This document shows, in pieces, positions 7,989-14,484 of a stretch of 32,866 bases of DNA. Both the position numbers and the translations under genes were made by a program. Under the pieces are notes generated by a model that was given only the letters and a program-made list of their open reading frames with translations, was not told where the DNA came from and made no database searches. Origin of the DNA: JBOFOR01 sp051659545 (GTDB taxonomy: Bacteria; Bacillota; Clostridia; Peptostreptococcales; Peptostreptococcaceae); contig NZ_JBOFOR010000075.1 in NCBI RefSeq assembly GCF_051659545.1, positions 1 to 32,866 of the forward strand, given 5' to 3'. Every line of letters begins with the position of its first letter. Positions within the stretch are counted from its first letter, which is position 1.

Positions 7989-8942
7989 ATGTATTCAATG
8001 GCTATAGATAATCAAGAAAAAATAAGTAGACTAGAAGAAGACATAAGAAAACTTAAAGCTATCTCCTTATCAAGTGAAATAGACTTAAGTAATCAAATAA
8101 ATGACTTAGAAAAGAAGCTTAATAATATAAAAAAACATACAATTGTAAACTTGTCTGCTTATGAAAAGATAAGTTTATGTAGGGATATTAAAAGGCCTAC
8201 AACTAAAGAATACATAGAAAAAATGTGTTATGATTTTTTAGAAATACACGGAGATAGATTATATAAAGACGACCCCTCTATAATTTGTGGAATTGGTAAG
8301 ATAGAAGAGTTCAGTGTAACAATAATAGGACATCAAAAAGGAAGAGATATAAAAGAAAACATTAAAAATAATTTTGGAATGCCACATCCTGAAGGCTATA
8401 GAAAAGCTTTAAGAGCAATGAAACAAGCAGAAAAGTTCAATAGACCTATAATAACTTTTATAGATACTCCAGGTGCATTTTGCGGTATAGAAGCTGAGCA
8501 AAGAGGTCAAGGTGAAGCTATCGCCAAAAACTTAATAGAAATGAGTAAAATATCTGTTCCTATAATTAGTGTGGTAATTGGAGAAGGAGGAAGCGGTGGA
8601 GCACTTGGTATAGGAATGGGAAATGATATCTGCATGCTAGAGCACTCTGTGTACTCTGTCATATCTCCAGAAGGCTTATCTAGTATTTTATTTAAAGATT
8701 CTTCTAAGTCTAAAGAAGCTAGCGAAGTAATGAAGCTTACTAGTGGCGATTTGAAAGCTTTAAGCATTATTGATAAAATAATAAAAGAACCTTTTGGAGG
8801 AGCTCAAGAAGATATAAATACAGTTTCAAAAGAGTTGAAAAAATATATTTTAGATAGGCTAAATTATTATAAAAATATTAGTAATGATGAAATAATTACC
8901 CTTAGATATAAGAAATTTAGAGAAATAGGTAGATGTATATAA
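7989..8942 (+). CDS. accA: Acetyl-CoA carboxylase carboxyltransferase subunit alpha
   Basis: A 317-residue alpha subunit, pairing with AccD in an alpha2-beta2 carboxyltransferase. Residues about 10-55 are a charged helical hairpin. The crotonase core begins at RPTTKEYIE and contains GIGKIEEFSVTIIGHQKGR, FGMPHPEGYRKALR, FIDTPGAFCG and GEGGSGGALGIGMG, with the glycine-rich loop that binds acetyl-CoA/carboxybiotin. AGGAGG lies 7-8 bases before the ATG. It is the last gene of the operon. No strong terminator is visible in the 74 bases before spoVS, so read-through towards spoVS is possible. Confidence 0.97.
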   Translation: MYSMAIDNQEKISRLEEDIRKLKAISLSSEIDLSNQINDLEKKLNNIKKHTIVNLSAYEKISLCRDIKRPTTKEYIEKMCYDFLEIHGDRLYKDDPSIICGIGKIEEFSVTIIGHQKGRDIKENIKNNFGMPHPEGYRKALRAMKQAEKFNRPIITFIDTPGAFCGIEAEQRGQGEAIAKNLIEMSKISVPIISVVIGEGGSGGALGIGMGNDICMLEHSVYSVISPEGLSSILFKDSSKSKEASEVMKLTSGDLKALSIIDKIIKEPFGGAQEDINTVSKELKKYILDRLNYYKNISNDEIITLRYKKFREIGRCI

Positions 8943-9016
8943 AAAAATAAAGGTATTTTTTTATTGAGTATAGAAATATATTTTTAAAGTCTAACCAATA
9001 ATGGGGGGGCTATTAA

Positions 9017-9277
9017 ATGGAGATACTAAAAGTATCAGCAAAATCTAATCCAAATTCTGTAGCAGGTGCTCTTGCAGGAGTATTGAGAGAAAAGGGGAGT
9101 GCTCAATTCAAGCAATAGGAGCAGGGGGCTTTAAACCAAGCAATAAAATCCATTGCAATAGCTAGAGGTTTTGTGGCTCCAAGTGGTATGGATTTAATTT
9201 GTATTCCAGAATTTACAGATATACAAATTAACGGAGAACAAAAAACAGCAATTAAATTAATTATTGAACCTAGATAA
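9017..9277 (+). pseudogene. spoVS: spoVS remnant (stage V sporulation protein S) with in-frame stop
   Basis: The 87-codon frame matches SpoVS from end to end: MEILKVSAKSNPNSVAGALA at the start and ARGFVAPSGMDLICIPEFTD.. IKLIIEPR at the end, exactly the 86-residue family length. A TAG at 9116-9118 interrupts it. Shifting the frame between about 9104 and 9128 restores the expected ..QAIGAG.. segment, so the sequence behaves as if one base was lost near 9104 and one G gained in the G5 run at 9124-9128. SpoVS is a small nucleic-acid-binding-like protein that affects spore coat and septum events. A GGGGGGG run precedes the start at a suitable distance. Either a real pseudogene or paired sequencing errors. 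Confidence 0.85.
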
Positions 9278-9331
9278 AAAATATCCTTTAACTTACTAAA
9301 ACTAAAAATTAATAACGACTAATTATTTATA

Positions 9332-9367
9332 AAAAAAATGCTAGAAGAATTTCTCCTAGCATTTTTT
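9332..9367 (+). terminator. Rho-independent terminator after spoVS
   Basis: AAAAAATGCTAG and CTAGCATTTTTT form a 12-base stem with an internal loop, ending in a T run. It lies about 55 bases after the spoVS stop. Confidence 0.85.
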
Positions 9368-9387
9368 ACTTTATCGTTACTAAATTA

Positions 9388-9419
9388 TGAATATTTTATG
9401 GTCACGAAGGTTAATATAA
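9388..9419 (+). promoter_or_regulatory. Possible forespore (sigma-G-like) promoter of sspH
   Basis: TGAATA (9388-9393), 18 bases, then TAATATAA (9412-9419) loosely resembles the sigma-F/sigma-G pattern expected for SASP genes. The match is degenerate. Confidence 0.3.
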
Positions 9420-9455
9420 GTAAGATGATTATTATATATTTAAAAGGAGATTTTT

Positions 9456-9641
9456 ATGTAATTAAGAAGAGCTGCTGAAATAGTCAATTCAAAGGATACA
9501 AATATTACAGTATACTATAAAGAAAATCCAGTAACTATACTAAGCGTAAATAATAATATTGGAACTGCTTATGTAAAAGATTTGCATTGTGAATCTAAGT
9601 TTGAAGTAGATTTAGAAAAATTAAGCGAATATGAAAAATAA
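9456..9641 (+). pseudogene. sspH: sspH remnant (H-type small acid-soluble spore protein), nonsense at codon 2
   Basis: Behind an AAGGAG site 6-7 bases upstream, ATG at 9456 is followed at once by TAA (9459-9461). The same frame then continues open for 59 codons as LRRAAEIVNSKDTNITVYY.. PVTILSV.. AYVKDLH.. and stops at 9639. This follows the SspH plan (RA-EIV-S at the N-terminus, I-V-Y--NPV-I--V in the middle, an A-V strand near the end). A single C-to-T or G-to-T change in codon 2 explains the stop. No alternative ATG, GTG or TTG with a ribosome site lies just downstream, so the product is probably not made. H-type SASPs are minor spore-core proteins. Confidence 0.75.
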
Positions 9642-9645
9642 AAAA

Positions 9646-9696
9646 TAATATCCACATGCAGAAATAAAAAATAAATTTGCATGCGGATATTGTTTT
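9646..9696 (+). terminator. Rho-independent terminator after sspH
   Basis: AATATCCACATGCA pairs with TGCATGCGGATATT (one mismatch) over a 16-base loop and is followed by GTTTTT. Confidence 0.85.
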
Positions 9697-10202
9697 TATA
9701 TAAAAGAACTTCAAAAAGTAGTGGTTACACTAAAATATCATGATTAATATTGTAATAGTTAACTATCCTTTAAATGTATATTTTCGGTATAGTTGTTAAT
9801 TCTTATTAATGCTATTGATTTTTAAGGTATAGTTAATATATACTTATTGTGCTTAACTACTACTATACTATTTTTCGACTGGATATTTGTTTTTATTAAA
9901 ATTTACAAATTTTTGATAATGACTATTCTATCTCTGCATTTGAATTTAAGAAACTTAGAGATTAATACTCATAATAAAAAAATTAGAGCAAGAGTTAAAC
10001 TCCCACTACATAAATTGTAATGCAACTGGAAATTTAAACTTTAGCCATATTGTTATTGTTTCGCTTGCTTAAGGTGGAATTAATTACGTTTATGCTCTAC
10101 TTGCCATGAAAAGGATCATTGATTATAATTACATAAAAAATTTTTAGCAGCTAAACAACAATTAATAAGTAATATAAAATTTTAGGAGGTTTTATAATAT
10201 AT
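9697..10202. other. Gene-free AT-rich stretch with repeated ATAGTT motifs
   Basis: No intact gene fits here. ATAGTT starts at 9755, 9789 and 9829, the first as part of the 12-base palindrome ATAGTTAACTAT, and the second and third within identical GGTATAGTT 40 bases apart. AGTAGTGGTT near 9719 can pair with AACTACTACT near 9855. From about 9930 to 10183 one frame gives peptide-like text broken by several stops (VKLPLHKL, LRLCSTCHEKDH, KKFLAAKQQLISNIKF), which might be the corpse of a small Cys-rich gene, but I cannot name it. The ribosome site AGGAGG of the next gene lies at the right edge. Confidence 0.4.
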
Positions 10203-11375
10203 ATGGAATACGAAAAAAAAACATTAAAAATTCATAATAAATCAGATAAACCAGACAATATTGTTATTAGAGATAATAATTTAATAGAAGAATGTATAAA
10301 AATAGAAAGAATGTTACCTAAATTTATGGTCGACTACTTTATTTATCTAAGAGGTTATGTTTCTACTACTACTCGACTTGCATATTTAAAAGATATTAAA
10401 TTCTTTTGTTCTTATTTAATTGAAATGAAAGAACATACAGCTGCAGATAATATTAAATATATTACACTAGAAGAGTTTAACTCAATTAAATCAAGGGATG
10501 TTAACCTATTTCTAGGAGATTATTGTACAAGATATTATAAGCAAACAGATAAAAATACACTAATATTTGAAAATAACAATCGTGCTTTAGCTAGAAAAAA
10601 ATCTACACTCTCTACTCTATTTAAATTTTTATATAGGAATGAGCAACTGAATAGTAATATTACAGATGGATTCAACCCAATTAAGCTTCCTAAGCCTCAA
10701 CCAGATGCTATAAAGCGACTTGAAATAGATGAGGTAGCTAAAATGTTGGAAGCTGTTGAAACTGGTTATGGGCTTACAGAAAAAGAAAAAGTTTATTGGA
10801 GAAAGACTAAGCTTCGTGATAAAGCGATCTTAGCATTATTTGTTACGTATGGATTAAGATTAAATGAACTTCGTGAGCTTAATATTTCATCTTTTAACTT
10901 CTCTAGAGGTGAATTTAAAATCTATAGAAAAAGAGGTAAAGAAGTTTTAATGCCTATAAATCATACTTGTGAATTAGTAGTTAGAGATTATATATATAAT
11001 GAAAGACCTCAAAGTGAAATGCTAGAGGAAGAATATAAAGATACTTTATTTCTATCTTTACAAAATAAAAGAATGGATCCTAAGGCTATTAGACAATTAG
11101 TTAAAAAGTATACTTCTATTTCAATGGATACTTCAAGGGATAATGGTTATAGCCCTCATAAATTGCGTGCTACCGCAGCTACTTCTCTGATTCAAAGTGG
11201 ATTTTCTATTTATGATGTACAAAACTTATTAGATCATGATAATGTAACTACAACACAATTATATGCTGCACATAAAAAGAATGTTAAAAGAGATATTGTT
11301 AATAATTTTGAGTGGATTGATGATACAGATACAAATGATATTGAAAAAGATATTAAAATTCCATCGAATGATTAA
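10203..11375 (+). CDS. Xer-like tyrosine recombinase next to lexA
   Basis: A 390-residue site-specific recombinase. The N-terminal core-binding domain (about 30-150, MLPKFMVDYFIYLRGYVSTT) resembles XerS and other Xer enzymes more than phage integrases. The catalytic residues are Arg219 (GLRLNELR), His319-x-x-Arg322 (HKLRATAA), His345 (LLDHDN) and Tyr354 (QLYAAH); a basic strand RKRGKEV (242-248) should supply the lysine. The acidic C-terminal tail (DDTDTNDIEKD) is unusual for phage integrases. From memory, Clostridioides-type genomes keep a recombinase of this kind beside lexA, which argues for a chromosomal role such as dimer resolution rather than a passing element; this is inference. AGGAGG is 13 bases before the ATG, a long spacing. 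Confidence 0.88.
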   Translation: MEYEKKTLKIHNKSDKPDNIVIRDNNLIEECIKIERMLPKFMVDYFIYLRGYVSTTTRLAYLKDIKFFCSYLIEMKEHTAADNIKYITLEEFNSIKSRDVNLFLGDYCTRYYKQTDKNTLIFENNNRALARKKSTLSTLFKFLYRNEQLNSNITDGFNPIKLPKPQPDAIKRLEIDEVAKMLEAVETGYGLTEKEKVYWRKTKLRDKAILALFVTYGLRLNELRELNISSFNFSRGEFKIYRKRGKEVLMPINHTCELVVRDYIYNERPQSEMLEEEYKDTLFLSLQNKRMDPKAIRQLVKKYTSISMDTSRDNGYSPHKLRATAATSLIQSGFSIYDVQNLLDHDNVTTTQLYAAHKKNVKRDIVNNFEWIDDTDTNDIEKDIKIPSND

Positions 11376-11407
11376 ATTATCAAGAAAAGTAAATTTAAAA
11401 GCTCAAA

Positions 11408-11420
11408 GAACAAATGTTTG
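11408..11420. promoter_or_regulatory. LexA (SOS) box upstream of lexA
   Basis: GAACAAATGTTTG fits the Gram-positive SOS box pattern GAAC-N4-GTTY. It overlaps the -35 element of the lexA promoter, which would give classic autorepression. Confidence 0.75.
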
Positions 11421-11446
11421 TGTTAATTTATACATTGTGATACAAT
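11418..11446 (+). promoter_or_regulatory. lexA promoter
   Basis: -35 TTGTGT (11418-11423), a 17-base spacer, and -10 TACAAT (11441-11446) preceded by TGA in extended -10 position. The LexA box covers the -35. Confidence 0.7.
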
Positions 11447-11540
11447 AGAAGTATATAATGTTAATAAGAATAATTAGTGACATACTCTTATTAGGCCATA
11501 TAACACAGAAAACTTATACAGTTTGGAAAGGAATGATTTT

Positions 11541-12176
11541 ATGTATTTAGATTTAAGTAGCAAACAAGTATTAATACTAGAGTTTATAAAAGAACAACTT
11601 ACATTAAAAGGATATCCACCTTCTGTAAGAGAAATTTGCGAAGCTGTAGGTTTAAAATCTACGTCTACAGTACATTCTCATTTAAATAAACTTGAAAAGC
11701 AAGGATATATTAGAAAAGATCCTACTAAACCAAGGGCTATTGAAGTTTTAGACCAAAACAGATTTAATCACTATGCTCCTATTAACCAAGAAATATTTAA
11801 TTTACCAATAGTTGGCCAGATAACAGCTGGAGAACCTATACTTGCAGAACAGAACATAGAAGAATATCTTCCTCTTCCTGCAAGTTTAGTAAAAGGTAAA
11901 GATAATTTTGTTCTAAAGGTTAAGGGAGACAGTATGATAAATGCTGGTATTTTAAACGGTGACTTTGTAATAGTTGATAAAAAAACTACTGCTTCAAATG
12001 GAGAAATTGTAGTTGCTCTTATGCACAATGAATTTGCAACTGTGAAAAGATTTTTTAAAGAGGATTTAACAATAAGATTACAACCAGAAAACGAGTTTAT
12101 GGAGCCTATAATATTAAATCATAAAGATGTTGAAGTTATAGGAATCGTTACTGGCGTTTTCAGAGTTATAAAATAA
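11541..12176 (+). CDS. lexA: LexA SOS repressor
   Basis: The repressor of the DNA-damage response, which cleaves itself when RecA filaments form. Counting from ATG 11541 it has 211 residues. The winged helix-turn-helix (about 1-65) includes PSVREICEAVGLKS and HLNKLEKQGYI. The cleavage site is Ala96-Gly97 (GQITAGEP). The catalytic dyad is Ser131 (KGDSMI) and Lys169 (FATVKRF). The 11541 start has AAAGGA 8 bases upstream; a TTG at 11523 would lengthen the frame by 6 codons but has no ribosome site. A LexA box sits in its promoter. It ends at a bidirectional terminator shared with the convergent motor genes. Confidence 0.97.
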   Translation: MYLDLSSKQVLILEFIKEQLTLKGYPPSVREICEAVGLKSTSTVHSHLNKLEKQGYIRKDPTKPRAIEVLDQNRFNHYAPINQEIFNLPIVGQITAGEPILAEQNIEEYLPLPASLVKGKDNFVLKVKGDSMINAGILNGDFVIVDKKTTASNGEIVVALMHNEFATVKRFFKEDLTIRLQPENEFMEPIILNHKDVEVIGIVTGVFRVIK

Positions 12177-12210
12177 AAAGATATGGTATATACCATATCT
12201 TTTTATTTTA
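12175..12210. terminator. Bidirectional terminator between lexA and the OmpA-like gene
   Basis: AAAAAGATATGGTATATACCATATCTTTTT is almost a perfect palindrome with T runs on both sides. It overlaps the stop codon of the minus-strand gene. Confidence 0.85.
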
Positions 12211-12826
12211 TTTTTATTTCATAACTAATCTCTACCCTTCTAGAAGCATCTCTATTTACAGTCCCGTCATTATTTTTTATAAGTTCAGCTTCTGAACGTC
12301 CTATTGCTTCTATATTTTTTTTAACTTTGTCTTTGTACTTATAATTTCCTATTTCATCTCCAACGATAAATTTTGCTACAGATAAAACTCTTCTTTGTGA
12401 TAAATCAAGGTTATACAAATAATCTCCTACATCATCAGTATGACCTTTTATAATTATTTTAGATATTTCGTCTGAGTAGTCTTTATATATAGCTTCTATA
12501 TACTTAGGGATAAAATACTTTAACATTACTTTAGCTTCTGGCTTTAATTCTGAACTATTAACATCAAATAAAGTGTTTTCACCAAAGGTTATTTGTCCGG
12601 TTTGTTTGTCTACTTTTATAGGCATATCACTATTATTTAAGATTTTAGCAACTGATTCTTGAACATTTTTAGCTAAATCTTGTTCTACAGAGCCTGCAAT
12701 ACTTTTATAGCTAAATAACATTAAAATTACTACCATCAAAACGGTACAAATAATATCTGTAAAAGTTGGCCAGAAACTTATTCTTTCAAATTCTCTGTTA
12801 ATAGTCCTCCTATATTTATTAATCAT
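12203..12826 (-). CDS. OmpA/MotB-like stator protein (ZorB-like)
   Basis: A 207-residue protein with one N-terminal membrane helix (about 24-43) containing Asp24 in WPTFTDIICTVLMVV, where MotB and ZorB carry the proton-binding aspartate. A short linker is followed by a C-terminal OmpA-type peptidoglycan-binding domain (about 85-205) with IKGHTDDVG, NLDLSQRRVLSVAKFI and a terminal RRVEISYE. The frame overlaps the upstream MotA/TolQ-like gene by 8 bases, so the two should be translated together and form one complex, an ion-driven rotary unit fixed to the cell wall. There are no flagellar or Tol genes nearby. ZorB of Zorya defence is the closest architecture I know; flagellar MotB is less likely. 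The defence role is inference. Confidence 0.85.
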   Translation of the reverse strand: MINKYRRTINREFERISFWPTFTDIICTVLMVVILMLFSYKSIAGSVEQDLAKNVQESVAKILNNSDMPIKVDKQTGQITFGENTLFDVNSSELKPEAKVMLKYFIPKYIEAIYKDYSDEISKIIIKGHTDDVGDYLYNLDLSQRRVLSVAKFIVGDEIGNYKYKDKVKKNIEAIGRSEAELIKNNDGTVNRDASRRVEISYEIKIK

Positions 12827-14141
12827 CTATAAAATCATCTCCATTTATTTCTAATACCTTTTCTCTTTGAGATTCTTCTATTTCATATATTTCTTCCTCA
12901 TTATAAATTTGTTTATCTTCCACTTCCTTTAAATCTAAATCTTCAATGTTTTTTACAGAAATATTTAAAATTTCTCTATAAATATCTATGTATTTAAATA
13001 AGACTTCTAGCTTCTCTGAAATATCTTCGGATGAAGTTGTAATAATATTTGCTAATGTATCAACTGTTTCACTTAAAGTATCTTTATTATTATTTAGTTC
13101 TTCTTGTGTTCTAGAGATTTTATTTTCATGAGAAATTAATTTAGTTAGTAAGTCTTCAGTATTTCTCTCATATAATCCAAAGCTAGCGTTAATGTTTTTG
13201 ATGTAATCTTTTATTTTATATTGATTTTCAGTTGATTCATAAATATTTCTTGAAGTTTTTTTTATATCTAATAGTATCTCTTTATTTATATCATCCTGTC
13301 CTTCATACTTTTCAAATAGTTTTGTGAATTTTACATTTAAAATACTAAATTGTTTATCTAATTTACTAACATTTTGCTCAAAGGATTTAATTGAATCTTG
13401 TGAGTTATAAAGAAGGTATTTTAAAGCTTCTATACCATTAATAAATTCATCATTAAAATCATTAAGATCTTTTGATATTTGGTCAAAGCTTTCTATAGAT
13501 TCTATAGATTTACTTATTTGCTTTATTGTATTTTTTATATCTTCTACTCTACTGTCAAATTCTAATGATTTTATATGTGTTATATCAGATGTTAGTAGAT
13601 TCTCTAACTTTAGCATTAGTTGTACTAAAGTATATTCGCAATCACTACGACTAGTTGAAAAATTGATTATTATAGAGCAAATTATTCCACAAATGCTAGT
13701 TATAAATGCTGTTTGCATGGCACTAATAGCTTTTGGAAGGGAGTGTATAATATCCCCAGTATTTATGTTCAAAAGCATTACTGAAAGTCCTACAAACGTG
13801 CCTAAAACACCCAACAATATACATGTTGCCGAAGCATTCTTTACTACTTTTATTCTTTCTAAAATACCTTTATTTTTAAAGGTAAAATCAGTGCATACTT
13901 CCTCTATAAAAGAAGTCATATTTATATTTGCATAATAGTTTTCTAAAACATACCTGTTATATTTTTTGTTTATACTATCATATAAAATACTTCTTTTATA
14001 ATCATCATTTAACTTGTTATAATCTTTTTTTATAAAATTATAAAGTGACTTATTTAAGATTATATTAGCAATAGAATATGCTATAGTAACTACTACAAAA
14101 ACTACGGTTATAGAATTTATAATTATAGTATTCAATATCAT
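12819..14141 (-). CDS. MotA/TolQ/ExbB-family protein with long coiled-coil tail (ZorA-like)
   Basis: A 440-residue protein. Membrane helices lie near residues 7-29, 104-125 and 138-161. The family motifs are GVLGTFVGLSVM and SAMQTAFITSICGI, typical of proton-channel subunits. The remaining 270 residues are a long charged coiled coil (for example SIESIESFDQISKDLNDF and ISRTQEELNNNKDTLSE) that would hang into the cytoplasm, ending in an acidic stretch (EEEIYEIEES). TolQ and ExbB lack this tail, whereas ZorA has one; flagellar MotA does not. It overlaps and precedes the OmpA-like gene. The ribosome-binding region is a 5-base tandem repeat touching the ATG; TTG at 14135 has better spacing (about 6 bases) and could be the true start. 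No ZorC, ZorD or ZorE is present. Confidence 0.82.
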   Translation of the reverse strand: MILNTIIINSITVVFVVVTIAYSIANIILNKSLYNFIKKDYNKLNDDYKRSILYDSINKKYNRYVLENYYANINMTSFIEEVCTDFTFKNKGILERIKVVKNASATCILLGVLGTFVGLSVMLLNINTGDIIHSLPKAISAMQTAFITSICGIICSIIINFSTSRSDCEYTLVQLMLKLENLLTSDITHIKSLEFDSRVEDIKNTIKQISKSIESIESFDQISKDLNDFNDEFINGIEALKYLLYNSQDSIKSFEQNVSKLDKQFSILNVKFTKLFEKYEGQDDINKEILLDIKKTSRNIYESTENQYKIKDYIKNINASFGLYERNTEDLLTKLISHENKISRTQEELNNNKDTLSETVDTLANIITTSSEDISEKLEVLFKYIDIYREILNISVKNIEDLDLKEVEDKQIYNEEEIYEIEESQREKVLEINGDDFIDD

Positions 14142-14160
14142 CCTCTCCTCTCCTCTCCTT
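14141..14160 (-). repeat. (TCCTC)4-type tandem repeat forming the ribosome site
   Basis: Four copies of the 5-mer TCCTC (the last is TCCTT) read as GGAGA repeats on the minus strand, each one able to act as a Shine-Dalgarno. They lie directly upstream of the ZorA-like start. A change of copy number would move the ribosome site by 5 bases without touching the reading frame. Confidence 0.75.
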
Positions 14161-14203
14161 TTATTTAATTTATATGTACTAGCATTGATGATAATACAAA
14201 AAT

Positions 14204-14242
14204 AAATAAAGTAGCCTAATTTTTTTTAGACTACTTTATTTT
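14204..14242. terminator. Terminator-like hairpin in the leader of the ZorA-like gene
   Basis: AAATAAAGTAG-C-CTAA pairs with TTAG-A-CTACTTTATTT over a T7 loop. On the minus strand a T-rich run follows the stem, so in the transcript of the motor genes this is a possible attenuator 60 bases before the start. The remaining 14243-14484 is AT-rich and shows no gene. It should hold the divergent promoters of nhaA (+) and the motor pair (-). Confidence 0.6.
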
Positions 14243-14484
14243 ACTATTCCTATACTTACCTACATTTACAGGTGTAGATGCTTTTATCTGTGAAAAACTT
14301 GAGATAACATTAATTAAATAAGTTTATTGTAGGGGAGTATTTAATAGTATAGTAAATAGTATGATTTATATGCATTAAATGTTACTTAAATATAGAAGTA
14401 TTTTTACATTAATTAATCATACTTATAATAAAAAATTCATAAGCTTCTTTTAAAATAAAATTTATATAGTTAGTTGGTGATAAA

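Noticed and set aside
11263..11448. 61-codon frame overlapping the recombinase end and the lexA promoter
   Set aside because: It covers the LexA box and promoter, reads as low-complexity Ile/Lys text, and has no ribosome site.
13663..13935. 90-codon plus-strand frame within the ZorA-like gene
   Set aside because: Its hydrophobic text is the antisense of the membrane helices of the real gene.
12203..14141. Flagellar motor genes motA and motB
   Set aside because: MotA lacks such a long coiled-coil tail, and no flagellar or chemotaxis genes are present; the ZorAB-like reading fits better.
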